Both the position numbers and the translations under genes were made by a program. Below, piece after piece: positions 34,314 to 43,283 of a DNA stretch of 64,000 bases (position 1 is the first letter of the stretch; each line of letters opens with the position of its first letter). Source of the DNA: CAKZQX01 sp034435975. Lineage in GTDB: Bacteria > Chloroflexota > Chloroflexia > Chloroflexales > Chloroflexaceae. The notes under the pieces are model-generated. The model was not told the origin of the DNA. It worked only from the letters and a program-made list of their open reading frames with translations, and searched no databases. The DNA lies in contig DAOTWD010000103.1 in the NCBI GenBank assembly GCA_034435975.1, forward strand, positions 48,494 to 112,493. The letters run 5' to 3'.

Positions 34314-34338
34314 GAAAAGTGGGTAATCCCCACTTTTC
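34314..34338 (+). terminator. Hairpin directly upstream of nusA
   Basis: A 10-bp perfect stem GAAAAGTGGG (34314-34323) and CCCACTTTTC (34329-34338) with a 5-base loop, followed by TTATTATAGG. It ends 23 bases before the start codon, next to the probable ribosome site AGGA. Terminator or translation-control hairpin. Confidence 0.5.
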
Positions 34339-34361
34339 TTATTATAGGACGAATACGTGCA

Positions 34362-35807
34362 ATGAAAAGCGATTTTTATACCGCCATCTCGCAGATTGCA
34401 GCAGAGCGTGGCATACCAAAAGAAGCCATCATTGATGTGATGGAAAAAGCGTTGATCACAGCCTATAAGCGAACATTGGGGAACAATCCCCCGGCTATAG
34501 AAGTGTCGGTCAAACTGGATCCGCAGACCGGTGCGGCCCGGGTGTATGCAGAGAAACAGGTAGTGGACGAGGTGTTTGATAACCGCTTTGAGGTAGCATT
34601 GGATGTTGCCCGCCAGGTGAATCCGAGTATCAAACTTGGCGATACGATCTCGATTGAGAGTACGCCCAATGATTTCGGCCGTATCGCTGCGCAGACGGCC
34701 AAACAGGTGGTACTCCAGGGAATTAAGGAAATTGAGCGCGAGTATATTTACAGCGAATATATGGATCGCGAAGGTGAACTGGTGACGGCAACAGTTCAAC
34801 GGACAACCAAGGGCAATGTTATCCTAGAGATGGGGAAGGCTGAAGCGATTTTGCCGCCTAAAGAACAGGTTGAGGCTGATCGCTATTATCATGGCCAGCG
34901 CCTCAAGGTCTATCTGGTGGAAATACGGCGTGAAGAGCGTGGCCCACGCTTGATCGCGTCGCGTACGCACAAACACCTTATTCTGCGCCTGTTTGAAATG
35001 GAAGTCCCAGAGATTTTTAACGGAACGGTTGAAATTAAGTCAATTGCGCGTGAGCCGGGGTTGCGTACCAAAGTAGCGGTGGCCGCCCGTCAGGAGGGTA
35101 TCGATCCGGTTGGCTCCTGTGTGGGTATGCGCGGTATTCGTATTCAAAATATTGTCAATGAATTGAATGGCGAGAAAATAGATGTCGTGCAATGGTCGGC
35201 AGATCCTCGTGAGTTTATCGCCAATGCCCTTTCGCCAGCACAGGTCGTAGAAGTCCATTTAGATGAAGCCGATCATTCGGCACTGGTGATTGTGCCCGAT
35301 AAACAACTCTCGCTGGCAATTGGTAAAGAGGGGCAGAATGTGCGTCTGGCCGCCAAGTTGACCGGATGGCGCATTGATATTAAGAGTGCGACGGCCCTGC
35401 TCGAAGAGGAGCGTTCGTCAGTAGAACCCCGTGAGGTGGCTGAGGCCGAGGCACTCGCCACCGAGGCCGCGCTGGCAAATGCACGGGTGGAGACACGCAA
35501 GGTACGCCCAGATGGGACTATCGTTTACCAGAATGATTATTATGGGCCACTTCGTGATGAACTGATCGGCGAAATCGTTCAGATTCGCACCACACCGCAG
35601 AAGTTGTATATCTATAGCAATGATCGCCTGGTGGCATCGTATATTATTCCTGACCCTCAGGATGTGCCTGCCGACGCCGATGCCAGGCAGTTGTCTGAGA
35701 CGGAACTCAATCAGCCTGAGACGAACCCAACACACGTGATCAAGCCGATGATGCTACCCGCAGCTCAGGATACGCATGACACAGACATAGAGGGACAGGA
35801 TCGTTGA
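34362..35807 (+). CDS. nusA: Transcription termination/antitermination factor NusA
   Basis: This 481-residue protein has the NusA domains in order: N-terminal RNA-polymerase-binding domain (about 1-125, MKSDFYTAISQIAAERG), S1 domain (about 130-200, GELVTATVQ and GKAEAILPPKEQ), KH1 (about 225-280, IKSIAREPGLRTKVAVA) and KH2 (about 285-350, VGSCVGMRGIRIQNI and LAIGKEGQNVRLAAKLTGWRI, given as two parts). It modulates pausing, termination and antitermination. The last ~130 residues are a lineage extension without the acidic repeats of E. coli NusA, including a TPQKLYIYSNDRLVASY block. It opens the operon nusA-ylxR-infB-rbfA. rimP, usually just upstream, is not seen in this window. Confidence 0.95.
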   Translation: MKSDFYTAISQIAAERGIPKEAIIDVMEKALITAYKRTLGNNPPAIEVSVKLDPQTGAARVYAEKQVVDEVFDNRFEVALDVARQVNPSIKLGDTISIESTPNDFGRIAAQTAKQVVLQGIKEIEREYIYSEYMDREGELVTATVQRTTKGNVILEMGKAEAILPPKEQVEADRYYHGQRLKVYLVEIRREERGPRLIASRTHKHLILRLFEMEVPEIFNGTVEIKSIAREPGLRTKVAVAARQEGIDPVGSCVGMRGIRIQNIVNELNGEKIDVVQWSADPREFIANALSPAQVVEVHLDEADHSALVIVPDKQLSLAIGKEGQNVRLAAKLTGWRIDIKSATALLEEERSSVEPREVAEAEALATEAALANARVETRKVRPDGTIVYQNDYYGPLRDELIGEIVQIRTTPQKLYIYSNDRLVASYIIPDPQDVPADADARQLSETELNQPETNPTHVIKPMMLPAAQDTHDTDIEGQDR

Positions 35808-36112
35808 GAACGTTGCAGGTGGGTTCATCCAGAATGGTTGCACACGAACATACATGGCTGCATACGTTTTGTGTCCTATGAGCAGCGGCGCTCATTCCTC
35901 TGCGGGCAGTGATGCCTATACCATGATACTGGGCAATGTTGTCCAGCATGGATGATACTGGGCAACGTTGTCCAGGCCACAGTGGGTAGGGATGCCCTTC
36001 TTACACAGGATACCGCCGCTGGTCAGGTGATTATATCCAGAGTAAGAGTACGCACTGGTTTTGCTGGTTCACGATGAACGGTAACGGTATGGCTCGCCCA
36101 GAAGGGGGTGCG
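35808..36112. repeat. nusA-ylxR spacer with 24-bp direct repeat
   Basis: ATGATACTGGGCAA(T/C)GTTGTCCAG occurs at 35923-35946 and 35952-35975 (29-base period). The rest of the 305-base gap shows no gene. A spacer this long is unusual inside this operon. Confidence 0.6.
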
Positions 36113-36403
36113 ATGTCTGGAACAAAATTACGGCCCAAACATATTCCGCAGCGCATGTGTATAGCCTGCCGTCAAGGGGATGCCAAACGGGCGCTGGTTC
36201 GCCTGGTACGAGTTCCAGAAGGGCGTGTTGAGATCGATCTCACTGGGAAACGGAATGGACGTGGTGCCTATCTGTGTCGGGCACGCGCTTGTTGGGAGAT
36301 GGCCTTAAAACGGCACAGTATCGAACGCGCATTGCATCTCGATATGTTGCATCCCGCTGATCGGGAAAGTCTGGAACAGTTCGCCGGTAGTCTCGAGGAC
36401 TGA
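36113..36403 (+). CDS. ylxR: YlxR/RnpM-family RNA-binding protein (DUF448)
   Basis: Start ATG 36113 is preferred because AGGGGG lies 5 bases upstream; an ATG at 36074 lacks a ribosome site. This gives 96 residues. The family signature is IPQRMCIACRQ near residue 12, then VRLVRVPEGRVEID, GKRNGRGAYLC and a helical end. YlxR (RnpM) binds RNA, and in Bacillus it modulates RNase P; other reports describe a nucleoid-associated regulator. Position between nusA and infB is the conserved location across bacteria, which confirms the assignment. Confidence 0.92.
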   Translation: MSGTKLRPKHIPQRMCIACRQGDAKRALVRLVRVPEGRVEIDLTGKRNGRGAYLCRARACWEMALKRHSIERALHLDMLHPADRESLEQFAGSLED

Positions 36404-36899
36404 TCCGGTTCATGGGGGTAGCTTGAATGTATGTCGCCATTCCGATGGGGTGGCTCTTGTCTGCACCCCGCATGGCATTGCCTGTTCGCCCCGTGGTGGC
36501 AGTTTTGCGGCTACCATGGGCCGAACAAGCAGGAGGTACAGAGACCACCCCCCCGCACCTTCTGTGCAGGCGAACGTTCCTCAGAACAGGGACACATATC
36601 ATCCATATAGCAAGAAAGATACACAAAGCTGGTTCAACATGTCACATCAATGTTCTATCACAGTCGTTTGAACACTCGTATAGACAACATAAGATGATAC
36701 GAATATGCGTAGAAAGAAATAAGCAATGAAGGTCAGGTAGTAGGATATAACGTTGTAGGGGCGTGGCATACTGCGTCGCGCAACTGGCCCTATCGCCGAC
36801 CCTTTACGCTATATTCCCTGATAAGTATGTAATGGTCTGGCGTCGTTGTCTTCTTGACGACAAACCATTGCTATCGGGTGAAATGGAAGGGGGTACACA
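36404..36899. other. ylxR-infB spacer, no gene seen
   Basis: About 500 bases without a supported gene. Open frames such as 36427-36729 have no good ribosome site. Near 36757 GTAGGGGCGTGGCATACTGC resembles a dispersed-repeat end. The infB ribosome site is AAGGGGG just before 36900. Confidence 0.4.
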
Positions 36900-39044
36900 A
36901 TGCCAAAAGATAAACTTTCGGATGAAACGCCGACCAATCGCACTGGTGGGGCACGGGGTGGAACTGCTACCCGTAATCCACGGTCGAGCCCCACCGGACG
37001 GTCAGGTGCTGCGTCTGCACGTGGTACGGCGCAACGGAGCCGTAGCCGCCTGTCAAGCGATGTGGCGATGGAGGGTAATCCGCCATCGCGTAATATCCCT
37101 GCTGGTCGCACAAGTGGTGGAACGCGCACCGGCAATAATAAAGGGAGCCGTAGTTCGAGTGTCCCATCTGGTCGTCAGGGCAATAATGCAGGGCGTAGCG
37201 GTGCTACGTCTGGTCGTGGGGGATCAGGACAACGATCTGTTCCACAACCACGGACGGTGACCCGACCACGTAGCCCGGTCGAATTGCCACCAATAATGAC
37301 TGTGCGCGAGTTCTCGGAGGCCACTGGCATTGGTGCGGCCGAAATACTCAAGGCGTTGATGAAAGGCGGGGTGATCGCTAATATTAATCAGCAGGTTGAC
37401 TATGAGACGGCCGCAGTGATTGCGTCCGATTTTGGTATCGAGACGAAAGAATTCGTTCCAGAAAAACTCGCAAATGTGGTGGAGAATATCTCCGATGCGC
37501 TGGCGCAAGAAAAAAGCAAGGATCTGCGGCTGCGTCCACCTGTAGTCACTATCATGGGTCATGTTGATCATGGAAAGACCAAACTGCTCGATGCGATCCG
37601 ATCGTCACGGGTGGCAGAAGGTGAGGCTGGCGGTATTACGCAACATATCGGGGCATATCAGATTGAGGTTCACGGTCGGAAAATTACCTTCCTGGATACG
37701 CCGGGTCACGAAGCGTTCACCGCGATGCGGGCGCGTGGGGCACAGGCCACCGACATTGTGGTGCTGGTGGTGGCCGCCGATGATGGGGTGATGCCCCAGA
37801 CACGCGAAGCCATTGCGCACGTGCAAGCGGCGGGGGTGCCTATGATTGTGGCCATTAATAAGATTGATCTGCCTACTGCCAATCCGGATCGGGTGAAGCA
37901 GGAGCTGGCCGCTATCGATGTCCTTGTTGAGGAATATGGTGGATCAATACCCTGCGTTGAAGTATCAGCGCGCCAGAAGATTAATATTGATGGCCTGCTA
38001 GAGATGATTTTGCTGGTTGCAGATCTTGAGGACTTGAAAGCTAATCCAAATGGGGTCGTACTGGGAACAATTATTGAGGCCGAGCTAGATAAGAACCGTG
38101 GCCCGGTTGCGACGGTGCTGATTCAGAATGGGACACTACGACCAGAAGATAATGTACTGGTGGGATCGGTGGCCGGTAAGGTTAAGATGATGTTTAGCGA
38201 TAGCGGCAAGCGTTTACGGTTTGCCGAACCGTCGATGCCGGTAGAGGTGTTGGGTCTGGAAGGCGTGCCTCAGGCAGGGGATATTCTCCAGACCGTGGAC
38301 GAACTGCAAGTTGCGCGTGAAATTGCGCTCCAACGTCAGCGTCAAATGCGGATGGAAGCCATTGCCAGCACTGCGCGTGCCCCCAGCCTGGATGATCTGT
38401 TTAGCTCTATTCAGCAGGGTCAGATGAAAGAGTTGAACCTGATCATCAAGGCCGATGTGCAAGGCTCGATTGGCGCGATTGAACACCAGTTAAAGCAACT
38501 GAATGAGTGCCAGAACGAGGTGCTGATCCGGGTTATCCACAAAGGTACTGGTACGATCTCTGAAAGTGATGTGAATCTAGCCGTGGCGAGTCACGCCATT
38601 ATAGTGGGCTTTAATGCCCGGCCTGACCCGGCGGCACGGCGTGCTGCTGAACATCATGGGATTGATATTCGATTTTATAATGTGATCTATCAGTTGACTG
38701 ATGACATCAAGAAGGCGATGGCTGGCCTGCTGGAGCCAGAGTATAAAGAGGTTATTGAGGGCTTTGCTGAGGTGCGCAATACGTTTCGTCTGCCGTCACG
38801 TGAAGTTGTTGCCGGGTTGATGGTGACCGATGGTAAAGTCGCCCGTAACCTTAACGTGCGCGTGTTACGCAATGGCGTGGTTATTCATGATGGCCGCATT
38901 AGCAGCCTGAAACGGTTTAAGGACGATGCCCGGGAAGTGCAGTCTGGATATGAATGTGGCCTGGTGGTAGAAGGCTTTCCGGGCGTGCAGGTCGGTGATA
39001 CCATGGAGTTTTACCGTACTGAACGGGTTGAGCGACTTGCATAG
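36900..39044 (+). CDS. infB: Translation initiation factor IF-2
   Basis: This 714-residue protein brings fMet-tRNA to the 30S subunit. The N-terminal ~130 residues are disordered and rich in Gly, Arg, Ser and Thr. An IF2_N domain follows (about 135-190). The GTPase domain has GHVDHGKTK (about 219-227), a GGITQHIGAYQ switch, DTPGHEAF, and NKIDLP. Domains II, III and C2 complete the protein (to 714), with VEGFPGVQVGDTMEFY near the end. The start ATG has AAGGGGGT upstream. It sits in the normal place, between ylxR and rbfA, 10 bases before rbfA. Confidence 0.97.
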   Translation: MPKDKLSDETPTNRTGGARGGTATRNPRSSPTGRSGAASARGTAQRSRSRLSSDVAMEGNPPSRNIPAGRTSGGTRTGNNKGSRSSSVPSGRQGNNAGRSGATSGRGGSGQRSVPQPRTVTRPRSPVELPPIMTVREFSEATGIGAAEILKALMKGGVIANINQQVDYETAAVIASDFGIETKEFVPEKLANVVENISDALAQEKSKDLRLRPPVVTIMGHVDHGKTKLLDAIRSSRVAEGEAGGITQHIGAYQIEVHGRKITFLDTPGHEAFTAMRARGAQATDIVVLVVAADDGVMPQTREAIAHVQAAGVPMIVAINKIDLPTANPDRVKQELAAIDVLVEEYGGSIPCVEVSARQKINIDGLLEMILLVADLEDLKANPNGVVLGTIIEAELDKNRGPVATVLIQNGTLRPEDNVLVGSVAGKVKMMFSDSGKRLRFAEPSMPVEVLGLEGVPQAGDILQTVDELQVAREIALQRQRQMRMEAIASTARAPSLDDLFSSIQQGQMKELNLIIKADVQGSIGAIEHQLKQLNECQNEVLIRVIHKGTGTISESDVNLAVASHAIIVGFNARPDPAARRAAEHHGIDIRFYNVIYQLTDDIKKAMAGLLEPEYKEVIEGFAEVRNTFRLPSREVVAGLMVTDGKVARNLNVRVLRNGVVIHDGRISSLKRFKDDAREVQSGYECGLVVEGFPGVQVGDTMEFYRTERVERLA

Positions 39045-39054
39045 ATAAGGGCGG

Positions 39055-39477
39055 ATGGAGTGTATGTCACGACGTACCAAACAGGTGGCCGATAGTATCC
39101 AGCGCGTGTTGAGTGAGACGATCCAGTTTGAATTGAAAGATCCGCGTGTCGCTTTTGCCACTGTGGTGGGCGTTGATGTGACCGCGGATCTCCAGCATGC
39201 CCGCGTGCGTGTTTCGGTTATGGGTGATGACCTGCAGCGCCTTGAGTCGATGCAAGGCTTACACCATGCACGCGGGTTCTTGCGCAAGCGTGTGGCTGAA
39301 GAATTACGACATATGCGGTTTGTTCCCGAACTGCATCTGGAGCTGGACACTTCGCTTGACTATTCTATGCATATCAATGAGGTCTTACGTACCGTGGAAC
39401 GTGAGCGCCAGAAAACGACTGGTGAGGCCGTGACTGAACCTGAAATCGACCATCCACGTCAGGATGATGCACTGTAG
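39055..39477 (+). CDS. rbfA: Ribosome-binding factor A
   Basis: This 140-residue protein has the KH-like RbfA fold: SRRTKQVADSIQRVLSETI at the N-terminus, ELKDPRVAFATVVGVDVTAD, VRVSVMGDD and LHHARGFLRKRVAEEL, then HLELDTSLDYSMHI. It helps mature the 16S rRNA 5' end and late 30S assembly, with cold-shock importance. Two starts are possible: ATG 39055 (MECMSRR) or ATG 39064 (MSRR, more usual for the family). It follows infB by 10 bases and precedes a methyltransferase gene. Confidence 0.94.
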   Translation: MECMSRRTKQVADSIQRVLSETIQFELKDPRVAFATVVGVDVTADLQHARVRVSVMGDDLQRLESMQGLHHARGFLRKRVAEELRHMRFVPELHLELDTSLDYSMHINEVLRTVERERQKTTGEAVTEPEIDHPRQDDAL

Positions 39478-39503
39478 ACGAAGCAGGCCTCAATCTATGA
39501 AGC

Positions 39504-39531
39504 TTGCGGCAGCACCCGGTTCCTATATAAT
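39504..39531 (+). promoter_or_regulatory. Internal promoter, possibly giving a leaderless mRNA
   Basis: TTGCGG (39504-39509), 16-base spacer, TATAAT (39526-39531). The -10 ends just before ATG 39532, and the expected start point coincides with ATG 39538, so that ATG could be translated without a leader. No ribosome site is visible for this gene. Confidence 0.55.
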
Positions 39532-40143
39532 ATGCGTATGGTTCATCCTGATGTCTATTTCAAGAAACGTATTGCCTATACGTGTCGCGGCCAGTCATTT
39601 ACCTTTGATGTCGGGCATACGATTTTTTCTTCTTTTCAGATCGATCCAGGGACGGATCTGCTCCTGCGCACGATCGAGGTTACCGCACCGCGCAGGATAC
39701 TGGATCTAGGTTGCGGTTGTGGTGTCATTGGGATTGTACTGGCCCGCTGCTTTCCGTCGGCACAGGTGACGGCGCTCGATAAAGATTTGCTCGCGGTGCG
39801 CTATGCCCGCCATAATGCCGAGATGAATGCCATTACAAATATGTGCGTGATCGGCAGTGTCGGTCTAGAACATGCCCCCGTCGGAGATTATGATCTAATT
39901 GTCTCCAATATTCCAGCTAAAATCGGTGATATGGCTATTGAACAGGATTTTATTCTCGATCCCGTTGCGCGCCTGTATCCCGGTGGTGATTTGTGGCTGG
40001 TGGTGGTTAGCGGGCTTAATCGACTGATCCCGGCGATTGCTACGCGCTGGCACCTGAAGTTAAAAGAAGTAAAAAAACGATCCGGTCATACAGTCTATCA
40101 TCTGCATAAACCAGAGGAATGTCAGGACTATGATCTACACTGA
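39532..40143 (+). CDS. SAM-dependent methyltransferase, RsmC/PrmC-like
   Basis: This small Rossmann-fold methyltransferase has 203 residues from ATG 39532, or 201 from ATG 39538. Motif I is ILDLGCGCGVIGI (about 56-68), motif II ALDKDLLAV, and the catalytic-type motif IV reads SNIPAKIG (about 120-127) instead of the classic NPPF, close to the NPP class that methylates RNA guanine or glutamine amides. It may modify rRNA, matching its position between rbfA and nrnA, but protein targets are possible. It overlaps nrnA by 14 bases. The promoter inside its upstream region suggests partly independent expression. Confidence 0.82.
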   Translation: MRMVHPDVYFKKRIAYTCRGQSFTFDVGHTIFSSFQIDPGTDLLLRTIEVTAPRRILDLGCGCGVIGIVLARCFPSAQVTALDKDLLAVRYARHNAEMNAITNMCVIGSVGLEHAPVGDYDLIVSNIPAKIGDMAIEQDFILDPVARLYPGGDLWLVVVSGLNRLIPAIATRWHLKLKEVKKRSGHTVYHLHKPEECQDYDLH

Positions 40144-41134
40144 TCCAGTGGCTGCCGCTCCTGCTTTCGCATCTATGTTGGAACGTGCCCGCCGTATTCT
40201 CATTCTCTCGCATATTCATCCCGACGGTGATGCGATCGGTTCGATGCTCGGACTGGGACATACCTTGCGGCACAGCGATAAAGAGGTGTTTATCGTTGCG
40301 TCATCGGCACCACCGGATTATACATCATTTTTGCCTGGTATGAGCGATGTGCAGGTGTATAAGCCGCAGCACTCGTTACCTGAGGTGGATTTAATCTGGC
40401 TGGTTGATACTGCCAACCTGGAGCGTTTAGGCCCGATTTACGATGAGCATGTATCAACGTTAACAGCTTACCCGCTGGTTATTGTTGATCATCATGTGAC
40501 CAATAATGGGGCTGGTATGCTCAATCTGATTGCCCCTGCTGCGGCTTCGTGTGCAGAATTGCTCTTTAGCTTGCTGAACGCTATGACGTTACCCATCGAG
40601 CCTGTAGCAGCCACCTGCATGTTGCTCGGCGTGACCACTGATACCCAGAGTTTTCAAACCAGCAGCACCAGTCCGCAATCGCTCAAGGTCGCGGCGCAAT
40701 TGTTGGAGGCTGGTGCTGATCAACGGTCAATCATCGAAGCGGTCTATTATGCGACGCCCTACAGTACGTTGCAACTGATAGGCCTGGCACTGAATCAGAT
40801 GCAGCGCGACGGCGATCTGCTGTGGACGTATATTTCTCAGGAAATGCTTCAGCAAACGGGAGCTGAAGATGAGGCTGGTGATGACGTGGTGCGCTTGATG
40901 CAACGCACCGCTGGCACTCGCGCCTGTGTGCTCTTCAAAGAACGAGCCAATGGCGAAGTGAAAATTAGTTTGCGCTCGTCACCGGGTATCAATGTGGCGC
41001 GGATTGCCCAAATCTGGGGGGGCGGTGGACATGAGCAGGCCGCCGGTGCCACGTTAGAAATGGATCTCCATGCCGCACAACGTGAAGTCATCCCGCTTGT
41101 ACAGGCAACCCTTAACCAGCAGCGACAGGTATGA
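40130..41134 (+). CDS. nrnA: NrnA-type oligoribonuclease/pAp phosphatase (DHH family)
   Basis: This 334-residue protein has the DHH/DHHA1 arrangement: HIHPDGDAIGS (His28, His30, Asp32, Asp34 for Mn), a second aspartate in LIWLVDTAN, VDHHVTN (about 120-126), and the DHHA1 ending GGGGHEQAAGATLEM (about 302-316). NrnA degrades short RNA and DNA oligonucleotides and dephosphorylates pAp. Length (about 310-335) is normal. The start ATG has GAGGAA upstream and overlaps the methyltransferase. It is followed five bases after its stop by truB, as in many operons of this kind. Confidence 0.93.
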   Translation: MIYTDPVAAAPAFASMLERARRILILSHIHPDGDAIGSMLGLGHTLRHSDKEVFIVASSAPPDYTSFLPGMSDVQVYKPQHSLPEVDLIWLVDTANLERLGPIYDEHVSTLTAYPLVIVDHHVTNNGAGMLNLIAPAAASCAELLFSLLNAMTLPIEPVAATCMLLGVTTDTQSFQTSSTSPQSLKVAAQLLEAGADQRSIIEAVYYATPYSTLQLIGLALNQMQRDGDLLWTYISQEMLQQTGAEDEAGDDVVRLMQRTAGTRACVLFKERANGEVKISLRSSPGINVARIAQIWGGGGHEQAAGATLEMDLHAAQREVIPLVQATLNQQRQV

Positions 41135-41138
41135 AATA

Positions 41139-42059
41139 ATGTATGGCTTTCTGGTCATTAACAAACCGCCAGGCATAACATCCCATACCGTAGTCGCCCG
41201 TGTGCGGCGGCTCATTGGGCGGCAGGTCAAAGTGGGCCACGCGGGAACCCTCGATCCAGCGGCAACGGGGGTGTTGCCAGTGGCGTTGGGGCCAGCAACC
41301 CGGTTGATAGAGTATTTGACCGAGGCCTCTAAGGGCTACCGCGCTCTGGTGCGGCTAGGTATTGTCACAACGACCGATGATGCTGAAGGGGAGGTAGTTG
41401 CCCACTATCCGCTGCCATTCCTCAATCGAGCAGTACTGGAGACAGCACTGAACACTTTCCGCGGCACCATCTTGCAGACACCGCCTATGTATGCAGCGCT
41501 GCATCACCATGGCCAGCGCCTGTACAATCTGGCGCGATCAGGGAAAGTGGTGGAACGTGCGCCCCGTTCCGTCAGGATTGAGCGGCTGGAACTGGAGGGG
41601 TGGGGCACGAAACAGAACTGGCCAGGGGTACTGGAGCAGTATCCCCCGGAAGAGCATGCTACCTTGTTGACGTTAGCGGTAGAATGCAGTAAAGGGACGT
41701 ATATCCGCGTTCTGGCCCGTGATCTGGGGCGGGTACTGGGATGTGGGGCGCATCTGGCCGCTCTGGAGCGCACCTTTGTTGGTACATTTACGCTTGATCA
41801 GTCTATACCACTGGCACTCCTTGAATCTCAGCCGTCACTTTTGCCGAGTGTGCTTCAACCACCCGAAACTGTGGTGCGGGGCTGGCCAGCAGTAATCCTC
41901 GATGAGGCACAGTATGACCAGGTACGCAATGGTATTGCCGTGCTGCTGTCTGGGGATTTCAGCGGGGAATGGGTGCGGGCGCATAGCCGGGATGGTCAAC
42001 TACGGGCACTCCTTCGGCGTGAGGGCAGACTGTGGCATCCGGCCAAAGTGCTGGTGTAG
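41139..42059 (+). CDS. truB: tRNA pseudouridine-55 synthase TruB
   Basis: Start ATG 41139 (MYGFLVINKPPG) is chosen because it gives the standard N-terminus and lies 5 bases after the nrnA stop; a frame extension to 41070 is not family-like. The 306-residue enzyme converts U55 of tRNA elongator species to pseudouridine. The catalytic Asp39 is in GHAGTLDPAATGVL. Further blocks are SKGYRALVRLGI, QTPPMYAALH, and ECSKGTYIRVLARDLG with the conserved Lys/Tyr/Arg. The C-terminal PUA-like domain is short. It ends the operon, and the minus-strand glycosidase gene converges on it. Confidence 0.95.
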   Translation: MYGFLVINKPPGITSHTVVARVRRLIGRQVKVGHAGTLDPAATGVLPVALGPATRLIEYLTEASKGYRALVRLGIVTTTDDAEGEVVAHYPLPFLNRAVLETALNTFRGTILQTPPMYAALHHHGQRLYNLARSGKVVERAPRSVRIERLELEGWGTKQNWPGVLEQYPPEEHATLLTLAVECSKGTYIRVLARDLGRVLGCGAHLAALERTFVGTFTLDQSIPLALLESQPSLLPSVLQPPETVVRGWPAVILDEAQYDQVRNGIAVLLSGDFSGEWVRAHSRDGQLRALLRREGRLWHPAKVLV

Positions 42060-42061
42060 GA

Positions 42062-43158
42062 TCAGGGAGTCTCGCGCCAGTAGACCGACAACGCATCAGG
42101 CACCGGGCGCAGCCGATGATCACGAACGGGCACGCCGCGCCAGACGGCCTGGGTCGAGGTATCATCATCGCCGCCGAGAACGTCGATGCAGCCCATAGCC
42201 TTCATTTGCCGTGCCAGTTCTAGACCAGGAACGCCGTAAGATACGGCCATAATCAGATAGAAACCACCATCTGGTCGGGTACCGATCCCAACGACCGATT
42301 TGGGATAGGTGCCCATATACACTTTCCGACGCCAGTCAATCTGTACAAAATCCTCACCGAGCGGATTGAAGGGGATAAACTCTTCCGTTTCCTGGCGAAC
42401 ATACGGGTTGGCAATTTTGCCGCGCCACAGTATCACCGGCCCGGCACCGATTGCCTGCGCGCAACCGTGGAGTGCCGCTTCGTCAAATAGCCCGATCGCG
42501 GCTGTACCCTGGGGGCCAATGCATAATGCGGCCCGCCCTGGATTAACGCGATGGATGACATGGTTGATAACCACCGTGCCCTCGTTGGAAGTCCGAACGC
42601 TGCCGTGAAACCCGAAGGCCATTGCTGCCATAAGCGTCATGTGTTCGCGCCAGGCATAGGGCGCATTTGCTATTTCTTCGACCGTGGCAAGATGCTGCTG
42701 CCCATCCAGCCAGATTGTATCGCCAGTATCGTCACTTCCTGGAATAGCACCATCGGCATTAACAACCTCAATGTGTGCTCGATCGCCCAACCAGACAACG
42801 AAATAAACCAGGTTCCCCCCGCTTTCCAGGCTGCGGGTATAGTATTGAATTTGATAGTCAGGCGAGACATCAACCAGAACACTTCCTTGATTGTAGGCTT
42901 CAAGAGCAACTGAGCCAGGGCTGTGGATACCGTCCGCGATTTCTTGCTGGAGTGCCTCTAGTGGATTGCTTGCCGGATGCAATTGAACGAGCCAGCCAGG
43001 ATAACACCGGTATCAACGCCGCGTCGTGCTATTTCAAACGGGTTGGAAGTTGTCCAGGATGAAAGGATAGGGCGTTCGAGAACCGTTGATATAGTGATCA
43101 GCAGTACTGTCACCACAACGGAAACCAGGAGCGTTATAGGTGGACGTTCAATTCTCAC
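42062..43158 (-). pseudogene. Phosphodiester glycosidase-family protein, frameshifted near its N-terminus
   Basis: Two minus-strand frames make one protein. The 5' frame (43158-42958) has a membrane anchor: MRIERPPITLLVSVVVTVLL and following residues, ending SNPFEIARRGVDTGVILAG. The 3' frame (to 42062) is the enzyme domain (NAGPA/DUF2233-type): AQAIGAGPVILWRGK, KSVVGIGTRPDGGFYLI and MGCIDVLGGDDDTSTQ, where the last replaces the usual DGGGSS. At 42992-42999 there are two CCAG units (CTGG on the coding strand). One more 4-base unit would join the frames in phase to read VILAGWLVQLHP. So a 4-base deletion by slippage fits the break. As written the enzyme frame could start only at an internal TTG (42982) and lose its anchor. 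A sequencing error is possible. Confidence 0.75.
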
Positions 43159-43283
43159 GCCGGGACGTTACTTTCTATACTATGTTACGTAACCAGTTGT
43201 TATGGATGAGCATCCGGCCATTCAGCGAACAACTTCTATTGTACCAGCTTTTTCCTCCTTTAGAACAGGTTGGCATACTGCTG

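Noticed and set aside
34128..34799. Minus-strand 223-codon frame over the nusA start
   Set aside because: Overlaps the leader and start of nusA antisense; no ribosome site or domain.
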